From the NCBI RefSeq assembly GCF_018812025.1, contig NC_063054.1, forward strand, positions 32,320,412-32,384,411: DNA of 64,000 bases. The letters run 5' to 3'. This document shows, piece after piece, positions 39,093-49,833 of the stretch. Source of the DNA: Megalobrama amblycephala (Eukaryota > Chordata > Actinopteri > Cypriniformes > Xenocyprididae). A program made the translations under genes and the position numbers. The notes beneath the pieces are model-generated. The model did not search any database and was not told the DNA's origin. It was given only the letters and a program-made list of their open reading frames with translations. Numbering within the stretch: the first letter of the stretch is position 1; every line of letters starts with the position of its first letter.

Positions 39093-39769
39093 AGGTCCCG
39101 TTCTTAGTGATCCCATGTTTCAAACTTTAGTTAGTGTGTAATGTTGTTGTTAGAGTATAAATAAAATCTGTAAAATTTTAAAGCTCAAAGTTCAATGCCA
39201 AGCGAGATATTTTATTTAACAGAAGTCGCCTACATCGAATGGCCAGTTTGGACTACATCCCTCTACTTCCTTCTTTAATGACGTCACTAAAACAGTTTTT
39301 TGACTAACCTCCGCCCACAGGAATACACAAGAGTTGCGTTTGTAGAGTGTGTTTGTCGCCATGTCGTCGAAACGCTGTTATTTTCATCCCGCAGTCCAAT
39401 CACCGGGTCTGATTCCGGCTCAAATTGATAGGGTAAAATTAAAGACATGTTTACAATAACACTGAGCGCGTGCATCTCCACGTTATGATAAGAGGCGTGA
39501 CTTTTCCGGGTACGGTGCGCTCAGAGCTGTCGAATCACAACACAGGAACCGCTGGCACAATCAGAACTCGTTACGTATTTCTGAAGGAGGGACTTCATAG
39601 AACAAGGAAGTCATCAGCCCGTTTTTATGACAGTGGAAACAGCGGTATACAGATAAGTAAATTATGTGAAAAATACTGTTTTTTTTTTACACGCGAAACA
39701 TGAACACATGTTATATTGCACACTATAAACACAATCAAAGCTTCAAAAAAAACACGAAAAACGGGACCT
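39093..39769. mobile_element. TTAA-flanked inverted-repeat element 'aggtcccgtt'
   Basis: The ends aggtcccgttcttagtgatc and the inverse of aacacgaaaaacgggacct are flanked by TTAA at 39089-39092 and 39770-39773. There is a short poly-T at 39680. A short plus-strand frame from 39361 (MSSKRCYFHPAV...) could be a remnant of a transposon exon, but it is too brief to name. Confidence 0.75.
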
Positions 39770-40002
39770 TTAAACATTTTCCCACAACACTGCAGTGTTA
39801 TGCAGTTCCTTGTGTTCAGCCAAGAGGTCAATCCATGATATTTAGATCCTAAATGTTTTTTGTTGTTGCTGTTTTCTTTGCTATTTAAATTTGCAGCTCA
39901 GAGTTCACAGAACTTAAAATTGTATGCAGCACAAAATAAAACTCTGCATATGCTTGCATTCACGCTCTCCCATATTTGCATAGTGTAGGCCTATGTATCC
40001 GT

Positions 40003-40451
40003 GTTGGGTGTAATTAATTACTAAGTAATCTAATTACTGTAATTGAATTACTTTTCCCTTGGAAAAAGTAAAGGATTACTCTAATTTTTTTCTGTAATTT
40101 AATTAGTTACTTTTTATGTCATTGCATTAGATACCGTATAGACTATATAGAGCAATTATATATAAATCAATAGTGGATTTAACATCAAAATTCAATGTCT
40201 TTTAATGTAAACTTCTACCTTTATACACATTGGTCAGTTCAAGAATAATTAATGCAATTGTATATTGATTATTTGAAAGAATTAAAAGTTCAGTTTCGTG
40301 TCTATCCTTTTGTTCAACTGCTTGAAGTTGATATGGGATTTAGAAAGTAATTAGCAATAAGTAATCCAATACTTTTTAGAGAGAGTAATTAGTACAGTAA
40401 TCTTAGTAGCTTAATTACTTTTTTTTTTAGAGTAACTTACCCAACACTGGT
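40003..40451. repeat. Foldback element 'gtgttgggtgtaattaatta'
   Basis: The left end cgtgttgggtgtaattaatt and right end (agagtaacttacccaacact) are inverted. The interior is dominated by aattac/gtaatt words that allow extensive self-pairing. It is a common teleost MITE type. Confidence 0.7.
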
Positions 40452-42080
40452 ATCTATGAATGGCTAATTAGGAAAATGTAGCCTTCCTGTAGCAACATTT
40501 TTGCAAAATGCAAAAAAAATGTACCAATACATACAAATCACTGCAGTTTCCAACAGAAATGAACACTAAACGCAGTAAAACAGTGAGCACTTTCAATCTT
40601 TCTCATACAAAATTATGATTACAGGGGCAGATTATGGATCCTTAAGGACTTGCGGCTCCTTGCACAATATTATATTATGACCTCAAAACACTTTTTTTAC
40701 CATAGTGCATGATTTGTACATGAATACATTTTGGAGTTTGCATCACATAACCAGCTCCATATGTTTGACAAACTAAACTAAGCTCTGGAGCTCAGCTGGT
40801 ACAGAATTGTACAAACAAGCTAAAATGGCATGCTTGCTTCAGCAGATTGCGGTTTTATGTCACATTTGCTTTTGTTAACACTCTCTGGTAGGTTCAGGGT
40901 TTAGCGTAGGGTCACATTACCCATTAGCACCACTCATCGGACATTCATAACTGCAGGTGTTATGAACAACAACCAACGTAATAAAATGTTGCGAGTTTCA
41001 CATTCATCTTTTTCAGAACTGAACGCACTTTTAGTGCCACTTACTGGACATTTCACTTTGAAACTGCACAACACAAAGTTATATTTTGCAGAAATGTTGC
41101 TACAGGTACCTTTTTCTAATGAGCATGGGTTGCGAATGGAAGTTAATGAAACACAAAAAGTAGTGTGACCACCCAGTTCACTAGGAAACAGCGTGCAGAA
41201 TGTGTTGCCCATTCATGGACTTGCCTGGATGCTGTCTTGTGTGCTGTGGCCCAGAGTCTTTGCAGCTGGTCCGAAAGTTTAGGCCCCATCCTCTATAATA
41301 ATGCACAACACTTCAAGGAAGTTTCCCCTTGCCAAAGAAAACATGATGACCTCAAGAACAGGTCAGAGATTCTCATTAAACCAAAACGTTACGTAATTAT
41401 TCAATGACTAAAAGCTCAATATTGTAACTTTCCAAGACGTGTCCTTACACCATCCATCAAAGCTGCCAAACTTAATAAGCCAGGCAAAGCAATAATGTTC
41501 AAAGTTTATCTTAATCATCAAAACGCACTCAAATGCTATTTGACACTTCTCTGTTGTCGGAAACAGAATGGATTCAAACCAAATGGATTTAAGCCCAGTG
41601 TATCTTTAATAACTCACATTAATATGTTTTCAGATGTCCCAGTGTGAAACCCTGACCTGCTGTATGAGAGCTGCTCTACAGCAGAGAAAACTGGTTCGAC
41701 ACAATGACAGAATTCACTCAGGAAGTCATGGGCCGTGAGAAAAATCTGTCACTCACCTCTTGTGTCAAAAAGAGAGCTGCGCCCCGGTGATATATGAAAA
41801 CAATGTACAGTAGATACATATTTCTTATGCTTTAAGTTTGAAATTGAAAAAAAAAAAAAAAAAATTGAAAGCTAGAGGGTGTCATGTTTTCCCTCTCCTG
41901 AATAACATATGACTTGCCAGAGTAAACTGCGCCAGATGTTAAGCCACGGGCTGAGGCCAATTTCATTTTCTTCCATGCGGAATTCATTTCACGCAAGCAT
42001 TTTCTCACTTAGATGTTTAATAAATTGTCTGCAGCAGCAAAGGTAACGTAGAAGAGAGAAGTACACTAAACTAGTTAAGT
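40452..42080. other. Intergenic, no gene seen
   Basis: There is an A-rich tract at 41848-41864 and otherwise nothing that I recognise. Open frames of up to 92 codons (for example 40934-41212, minus) lack any family resemblance. Confidence 0.4.
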
Positions 42081-42230
42081 TTTTTATGCTAAAAGCATAA
42101 AAAGTTTGTGAGGTTAAATAACTGACCTTAAGAAAACTCCCCTGAATGTTATGACTTGTGGCATTGGAGACACAACTTGTCTTTGATATTTTTAATGATA
42201 TGTCGTTAGGACATGGATACGATTTAAACA
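42081..42230 (+). repeat. Duplicated segment, copy 2 (empty TTAA site)
   Basis: This is a direct-orientation relative of 38911-39092. It ends gatttaaacaagc, that is, an undisturbed TTAA where copy 1 carries the 39093-39769 element. Confidence 0.7.
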
Positions 42231-42533
42231 AGCAGTATTACGCAACAAAAAATTCTAAAAGCTCTACAAACAGATTATGTCAAAAACGTCTAGACAGCCG
42301 CCCAAGCGTGTTGAAGTCAGAGCTAATTTTAAACCATTACTTCAGGGCACAAGTTAAATGCTGTTGTTGTGATGGCAAATCTGAATAGTTTATAGGAAGT
42401 TATTGTGCAAAATAAGCCAGCTTCTAAACTTTTGCTTTAATCAATATACACTACGGTTCAAAAGTTTAGAGCCAGTAAGATTTTTTTTTTTTTTTTTAAA
42501 GAAATTAATGCTTTTATTTAGCAAGGACATATT

Positions 42534-43704
42534 TACGGAAGAGGATTAGGGCGAAGCAATAATAAAAAAATAAAACCATCTCGAGATTAAAGTTGTTAAA
42601 TTTCGAGAAAAAAGTCGAAATAAAATGTTGAGAATAAACTCGTTAAATTACGAGAAAAAACGTGTTAAATTTCTCAACATTTTATCTCGACTTTTTTCTT
42701 GAAATTTAACGACATTTTTCTCATAATTTAACGAATTCGTTCTCGTAATTTAACGACTTTTTTTCTCGTAATTTAATGACTTTATTCTCAACATTTTATC
42801 TCGACATTTTTCTCGAAATTTAACGAGTTTTTTCTTGTAAGTTAACGAGTTTATTCTCAACATTTTATCTCGACATTTTTCTCATAATTTAACGATTTTA
42901 TTCTCGTAATTTAACGAGTTTATTCTCCACATTTTATTTCGACTTTTTTCTCGAAATTTAACGAGTTTTTTCTCGTAATTTGAGTTTATTCTCAACATTT
43001 TATTTCGACTTTTTTCTCGAAATTTAACGACATTTTTCTCATAATTTAACGAATTTGTTCTCGTAATTTAACAACTTTTTTTCTCATAACGAGTTTTTTC
43101 TCGTAATTTAACGAGTTTATTCTCAACATTTTATTTCAACTTTTTTCTCAAAATTTAACGAGTTTTTTCTTGTAATTTAATGAGTTTATTCTCAACATTT
43201 TATTTCGACTTTTTTCTCAAAATTTAACGACATTTTTCTCATAATTTAACGAATTTGTTCTCGTAATTTAACAACTTTTTTTCTCATAACGAGTTTTTTC
43301 TCGTAATTTAACGAGTTTATTCTCAACATTTTATTTCGACTTTTTTCTCAAAATTTAACGAGTTTTTTCTCGTAATTTAATGAGTTTATTCTCAACATTT
43401 TATTTAGACTTTTTTCTCGAAATTTAACAACATTTTTCTCATAATTTAACGAATTTGTTCTCGTAATTTAACGACTTTTTTTCTCATAACGAGTTTTTTC
43501 TCGTAATTTAACGAGTTTATTCTCAACATTTCAACTTTTTTCTCAAAATTTAACAAGTTTTTTCTCGTAATTTAATGAGTTTATTCTCAACATTTTATTT
43601 CGACTTTTTTCTCAAAATTTAACGAGTTTTTTTTTCGAAATTTAACAATAATCTCAAGATGGTTTTATTTTTTTATTATTGCTTGGCCCTAATCCTCTTC
43701 CGTA
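42534..43704. mobile_element. Foldback element with internal minisatellite and 6-bp target duplication
   Basis: Terminal inverted repeats of about 70 bases (TACGGAAGAGGATTAGGGCG onward; inverse at the right end) are flanked by perfect 6-bp copies of catatt (42528-42533 and 43705-43710). The 1 kb interior (about 42590-43645) is a tandem array of roughly 20-24-base words of the form ttttctcgtaatttaacgag, grouped into larger units that each contain ttctcaacattttat. No coding content was seen. The family is not known to me by name. Confidence 0.85.
42590..43645 (+). repeat. Minisatellite 'ttttctcgaaatttaacgag' array
   Basis: Submonomers alternate between ctcgaaatttaacga, ctcgtaatttaacga and ctcataatttaacga, with spacer tracts of T. 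Higher-order units start with ctcaacattttatttcgact and differ in length because submonomers have been gained or lost. The left edge carries the array in inverted orientation, so the array begins with a hairpin. Confidence 0.85.
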
Positions 43705-43911
43705 CATATTAAATTGATCTAAAGTGGCAGTAAAGACATTTATAATATTACAGTTTCCACAAAAATATTAAGCAGCACAACAGAATTTTTTTTTTTTTTT
43801 TTAAATATATAAAAATAATAAAAAGAATTTTGATCAAATTAATACAGCCTTGGTGAATAAGACTTCTTTCAGAAACATTAAAAAATCTTACCAACCTGAA
43901 CTGTAGTGTAT

Positions 43912-44934
43912 AAGTGTTTTGCAATAAACAAAAATACTTCACTGTGGGAAAATGTGACTCATGTGGCACTCTAGAGTTATTGTCTGGAAAAAAAGATCAA
44001 AATATCATCCAAAATCTCAAAATTTCTCTTTTTTCCCCAACTTTACACATATTAATCAAAAACAGCAAAGCTCTGACTTGACATGAGCACAGATCTGCGG
44101 ATATTTTATGGATATATGTCCTTAGACTTTCTTGCTTGACATTTTAACTATGCAAGTAAGTGGTTTGTAATCCTTCCAATGATTTCCTCAGCTACAGATA
44201 CTGTAGCATGACATTGCTCTTTTAGGAATGTGATGGCATGTATAAGACCATAAGCTGAGAGGAAGGCAAGTTAGCAAGCGGATGATGAGCTTCGCAGTTG
44301 TAGGACGTGGCCTGTGTTAGATATGATTCTTGACTGAGAGCTGGTTTGGTACAGTATGATTTTGTGATGGAGGACATGGTGAACATTATCTAGAGTCATT
44401 TCCTTGCACAGCTGTTGAAAACTAATGTTCCAGAAAGGGTTTTCACTTCGCAAATTGTCTTTTTAATTGCGTCAAAAGTGGCAAACAGCACACCTCATGA
44501 AGCCACCTGTAAGGTCATGATATATGTTCTAACAACATGGCCAGACATTGTAGACATCCTGTACAGCATAACTTCGGTTTTTAGCCAGTGCTCAGGGAAC
44601 TGTAAATTATACATAAACCTTAACAGACTATCAACCCAGACAGCAAGCTAACAATTCATAGTCTCAGTGAAAGGTCCTTATGGAAAAGTGACAACCTGAA
44701 CAAAACCAGAACCTCTGAAGACCTGTTTAACATCTACATGGTGGGCTTAAAAAAAATCACATAACATGGCAGAGAAAATTTGAGAGGAAGGGTTTTGGTG
44801 CATTCTCATGTCCAAAAAGCATAGAATGAATGTGAGGGAGATAACGATAAAACAGGTAAAAAGTTACTTGGCATTTTATCTTGCCAGTCAGCCTGCAAAT
44901 TAGCTTCAGTTATTAGAGAGTAAATAACTCTCAG
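43912..44934. other. Intergenic, no gene seen
   Basis: I recognise no repeat or gene here. Confidence 0.35.
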
Positions 44935-45054
44935 GTCCTGTTTCCACATGGTAGCCTATTAAGATCGGTCGATCGGATAACAAGTGGATGACGCTAAATA
45001 CAGGTGTAAACGGGGTGTAAAACGTTTTGAGCTTGTCCACTTTCAGTCACTTCG

Positions 45055-45961
45055 GCTATGTTCATACTGCGAGCCTTAATGCTGATTCTGATTTTTTTGT
45101 ATAGCTGTTCACATTGTTGTTTTAAACGTGGTCAGTATCAGATGTCCAGTGTGAACAGATCATGGTTCTGAACTTACCTGCATGCGCAAAAGAACGATAC
45201 AACCGGTTGCCAGGTTTTTGGGGGTTTTAACCACAAAATCCACTCAATTGCTTCTCAAAACTTCCAAAACTAGTCCTGTTCCATGGGGTATCCCGGTAAA
45301 AATCGTGTTCCAGGGGTTAAATATTGCGTTTGTGCAGTCACTTCAACCCACGGAGTTGCAAAACAACATTTAAAAAGTAACCCAATTCTACGGAAAGCGG
45401 AGTTGGCAACACACGCATCACGCTGTCATACGGAAGTAGGTAGCTACCACTTGTTAAAATAAGCGATTACGCGTTTATTTATAGTGTGATCTGCCGCGGA
45501 AGCCAGCGAAATTATGCGCAGGCAATATGAAAAATATAGACAATGGTGTGACAAAAGAGAGCAGAGTTTTGAAACTTTTATGATATGAGCCCTCATGTTT
45601 TGCTTGTATTATCTGTCTCTGTAGTACTTACGAATTCTGACACATAACTGTCCTTCTATTGACTACCTTTCGAAACTGTCTTGATAATGTTGGGTAGCCT
45701 ATGTAAAGTCTTTGAATAGACTCCCATGAGCGCAGAATCGTGTTGAATGTTGATCTCGAATCACATAAAAATCACATGAATTCCGAATGACTGTTCACAC
45801 TGCGGTTGCATTACAAAACATCTGATCTGTATCGGCTTTAGTACCACATATGGAAGTGGCACAAATCAGAATGGAGAAGATCAGATTCCATGTGAGATAT
45901 GAGTCACATGGGCAAAAAAATCAGATTTGGTCCACATTTACCTGCAGTGTGAACGTAGTCT
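45055..45961. mobile_element. Nested element 'ggctatgttcatactgc'
   Basis: The left end ggctatgttcatactgcgag and the inverse of the right end (ctgcagtgtgaacgtagtc) agree, and both lead into a gattctgatt/aatcagattt pair. It sits inside the 44935-47450 element. The interior may hold a further fragment around 45180-45430. Confidence 0.65.
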
Positions 45962-46470
45962 TCAAGAAGTAGTTGAAAACGCATTTGACCGGATTGCTTT
46001 CATAGTGTAAACGCTCACGTGGTCAAATACGTTTGAACAGCACAAAAGACCACCTCCTCTTTGCCTACTGGCCTAACATGTAAACATTATGGGAAGCACG
46101 CTAACCAGATTGAAAGACCCAAGCTTGGTCTGAAGATGAAAAATGTACTAAGCACAATGTTCTCTCACCATTTCAAACACTCACGCGTTCGGCATAGTCT
46201 TGCGGCTGTCAGAGCAAAAACTAAAGCTGCTGCTCTCTGTATGTTTTTCCGTCATCTTTGGGCGTGTTCATATGTAAATTGAGAGAGTTTATTTTGTCCA
46301 TTAGATTGAAATATCTGAAAAAACCCATACATTTACCCGCCCATAGACCCTCCCCTCAAAGAAATCAGGACAGAAGTGGACAAAAGAGAGGGATACCAGA
46401 AATACCAGGTGTAAACAGTTATGTGTCTTCCTCATACACTTGTGATCCAATCACCCAAAACGCATCTTAA

Positions 46471-47423
46471 AGGTGCCATCGAATGAAAAATTTAATTTAC
46501 CTCGGCATAGATGAATAACAAGAGTTCAGTACATGGAAATGACATACAGTGAGTCTCAAACACCATTGTTTCCTCCTTCTTATGTAAATCTCAATTGGTT
46601 AAAAGACCTCCGAAAAACAGGCGAATCTCAACATAACACCGAGTGTTACGTAACAGTCGGGATCATTAATATGTATGCCCCCAATATTTGCATATGCCAG
46701 CCCATGTTCAAGGCATTACACAAGGGCAGGACGTCTGGATGTGCAGAGCTGAATCATCAGACTAGGTAAGCAAACAGCGAAAAATGGCAGATGGAGCAAT
46801 AGTAACTGACATGATCCATGATATCATGATATTTTTAGTGATATTTTTAAATTGTCTTTCTAAATGTTTCGTTAGCATGTTGCTAATGTACTGTTAAATG
46901 TGGTTAAAGTTACCATTGTTTCTTACTGTATTCACAGAGACAAGAGAGCCGTCATTTTCATTATTAAACACTTGCAGTCTGTATAATGCATAAACACAAC
47001 TTCATTCTTTATAAATCTCTCCAACAGTGTGTAATGTTAGCTTTAGCCCGTTAGCCACGGAGCACAGCCTCAAACTCATTCAGAATCAAATGTAAACATC
47101 CAAATAAATACTGTACTCACAGGAATCGATGCATGCTTGCAGCATGAATGACGAACACTTTGTAAAGATCCATTTTGAGGGTCATAGCTGTGTGAACTTT
47201 GTTTATGCTGGTTAAGGCAGTCGAGAGCTCGGGGGCAGGGGAGCGCGAGATTTAAAGGGGCCGCGCACTGAATCGGTGCATATATAATTATGGCTCAAAA
47301 TAGGCAGTTAAAAAAATTAATTAAAAAAATCTACGCTGTATTTTGAGCTGAAACTTCACAGACACGTTCAGGAGACACCTTAGACTTATATTACATCTTG
47401 TTAAAACTGGTTCTAGGGCACCT
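46471..47423. mobile_element. Nested TTAA element 'aggtgccatcgaatga'
   Basis: It is flanked by TTAA at 46467-46470 and 47424-47427. The left end aggtgccatcgaatg and the inverse of ttctagggcacct agree. Removing it rejoins the outer element as cgcatcttaatgccagg. The interior has no recognised coding sequence. Confidence 0.75.
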
Positions 47424-47450
47424 TTAATGCCAGGTGGAAACGGGGCCTCA

Positions 47451-48750
47451 CTTGTGATCATGTCTGATTCAAAACATATTTGAATTAATTTGCAGAAAAT
47501 TGATGACACTTTGGTGCGATTTGATTTGAATAAATATTATGTTAATGTAGATTATCTTATATAGTATTAGTTGTAAGTGTGCATAAGCATAATTAAACCT
47601 TAATTTAATATTTAATGCCTCATTTACGTCAAATGAAACTGGAATTTACATCAGTCAACAGGAAAACTCATTTCAGAAGTCCACCACACGGCACCGATTA
47701 GCTTTGATACAAGAGGTATTTTTTTGTAGTTTGTTTCTTTTAAATTTAATTATCTAAATAATTGAATTGAAGCTGCAGAAATGGTTTGAAATCAAACCAA
47801 ATAAAACATGAACATAGCATATTTATTTGGATTTCATTATACAGACACACTCAGAAACTCATTAAAACCATATGGAGGAGGAAATGCTTCTCTCAAAACA
47901 AACGCCGTCAGTTTGGAGCTTTTGGCAGGGGGAATGGTGTGATGCTTTATTGTAAAGAAAGAAAGAAAAGAAACAGCTCTGGTATGTCAGTAACAGTAAA
48001 CAAGGGTGGGTTAGGTTTTCATCAAACATAAAAAAAAATCATCTGGCATTGGCAGCTGAGTCAAACCTGAGTTCAATTAAAGTGCAGACAAAAGGCTTTA
48101 ACCTCAAACTCTATAATAACATGAAATTATTTGCAGGAGAAGTATTTAGATATAAATACAAAAGATACGCATATAAGTAAGCGGCTTAAGCTTTGCTGTG
48201 AAATGTTTTCCTCCTTACAGTTGGTCTTAAAGAGTCAAAAATTAATTGACCTGGTTTGGGGTCACATGGCGCTCTGTTGCGTGCAACGATAGGTTCTCAA
48301 ACTCATTTTTCCTGGCATGTGTGTAATTAAACTATGCTCGGCAAATAGCAACTACCAAAACATGTCAAATAGGAAAATAAATTTACATTTGATAAGGACA
48401 TTGGGAAGATTTTCATTCTTTTTAGATGAAAAACTTTCCACAAAATATCATTGATTTATTGGATTAAGACAGGCGGAATATTTAACATTTTTGAATAAAT
48501 TCCCTCAGAGCTCACTGCCTCTGCTAAGACATTTTACACTTATCCATGTGTTGTTTTCGTCAATCGAGCCTTGGAAAGTCAGAGTTGTTTCATTTGAAAT
48601 AATTTGTGAAATGCATGCATGAAGAAAGCCAAGAGGTGTTCATCTTCCAGCCATTCAGTCCAGAAGACTATTTGTCTAAATGTAAGAAAGTCTTTTCCAG
48701 TGTAATACAGTTTTTTTTTTTTTTTTTTTTTTCCATTACGGATTACACAT
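47451..48750. other. Intergenic, no gene seen
   Basis: There is a poly-T run at about 48711-48732 just before the Tc1-like element. Nothing else is recognised. Confidence 0.35.
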
Positions 48751-49833
48751 TGATCAGGAATAACATTATGACCACCTTCCTAATATTGTGTTGGTCCAAC
48801 TATTACAGCCCTGACCCGTCGAGGCATGGACTTCAGACACCTGAAGGTGTGCTGTGGTATCTGGCACCAAGATGCTAGCAGCAGATCCTTGCTCGATTGG
48901 ATTGAGATCTAGGGTATTTGGAGGCCAAGTCAACACCTCAAACTCGTTTTTGTGCTCCTCAAACCATTCCTGATCCATTTTTGCTTTGTGGCAGGGCACA
49001 TTATCCTGCTGAAAGAGGCCACAGCCACCAGGGAATATCGTTTCCATGAAAGGGTGTACATGGTCGGCAACAATGCTTAGGTAGGTGGTACGTGTCAAAG
49101 TAACATCCACATGGACGACCAAAGCATCACACTGCCTCCGCCGGCTTGCCTTCTTCCCATAGTGCATCCTGGTGCCATGTGTTCCCCAGGTAAACGATGC
49201 ACACGCACCCGGCCATCCACGTCATGTAAAAGAAAACGTGATTCATCAGACCAGGCCACCTTCTTCCATTGCTCCGTGGTCCAGTTCTGATGCTCACGTG
49301 CCCACTGTTGGTGCTTTCGGCGGTGGACAGGGGTCAGCATGGGCACCCTGACTGGTCTGCAGCAATGCAGCTCCATACGCAACAAACTGCGATGCACTGT
49401 GTATTCTGACACCTTTCTATCAGAACCAGCATTAACTTCTTGGACAATTTGAGCTACAGTAGCTCGTCTGTTGGATTGGACCACATGGGCCAGCCTTGCA
49501 TCAACGAACCCATGTTCCTGATGCCGGTTCAACACTGCTCCTTCCTTGGACCACTTTTGATAGATACTGACCACTGCAGACCGGGAACACCCCATAAGAG
49601 CTGCAGTTTTGGAGATGCTCTGACCCAGTCATCTAGCCATCACAATTTGGCCTTTGTCAAACTTACTCAAATCCTTATGCTTGCCCATTTTTTCTGCATC
49701 TAACACATCAACTTTGAGGACAAAATATTCACTTGCTGGCTAGTATATCCCACCCACTAACAGGTGCCGTGATGAAGAGATAATCAGTGTTATTCACTTC
49801 ACCTGTCAGTGGTCATAATGTTATGCCTGATGA
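48751..49833 (-). mobile_element. Tc1/mariner-like transposon, broken
   Basis: The terminal inverted repeats tgatcaggaataacattatg (left) and the inverse of cataatgttatgcctgatga (right) bound about 1.08 kb. One defective minus-strand transposase lies within. The length is short for an intact Tc1, in keeping with an internal deletion near the 3' end of the gene. Confidence 0.85.
48766..49688 (-). pseudogene. Tc1/mariner-family transposase, inactivated
   Basis: From the ATG at 49688 the frame reads MGKHKDLSKFDKGQIVMAR, then an in-frame TGA, then continues into the helix-turn-helix region (ALMGCSRSAVVSIYQKWSKE). The first catalytic Asp is in WSDESRF and the second in FQQDN; the Glu is in LDLNPIE. 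A frameshift near 49130 separates the first and second Asp blocks. After the Glu, sequence is missing before a C-terminal remnant (KSMPRRVRAVIVGPTQY, in another frame). I count 36 residues between the second Asp and the Glu, rather than the 34 of classical Tc1. It is a dead copy. Confidence 0.85.

Larger units (their letters stand above)
42447..43911. mobile_element. 'tacactacggttcaaaag' MITE, host of the foldback element
   Basis: The left end tacactacggttcaaaagtt and the inverse of the right end cctgaactgtagtgta agree. The family's usual interior (tttatttagcaaggac then attaaattgatctaaagtgg) is split by the element at 42534-43704. Confidence 0.75.
44935..47450. mobile_element. Outer inverted-repeat element of a three-deep nest
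   Basis: The left end aggtcctgtttccacatggt and the inverse of the right end ccaggtggaaacggggcct match. Related internal words include aggtgtaaacggggtg and cacccaaaacgcatc. It is interrupted by 45055-45961 and 46471-47423. Confidence 0.65.

Noticed and set aside
42590..43645. Regular array of short repeats that superficially recalls a CRISPR array
   Set aside because: There are no unique spacers of constant length; units are variable-length minisatellite words inside a transposon of a vertebrate genome.
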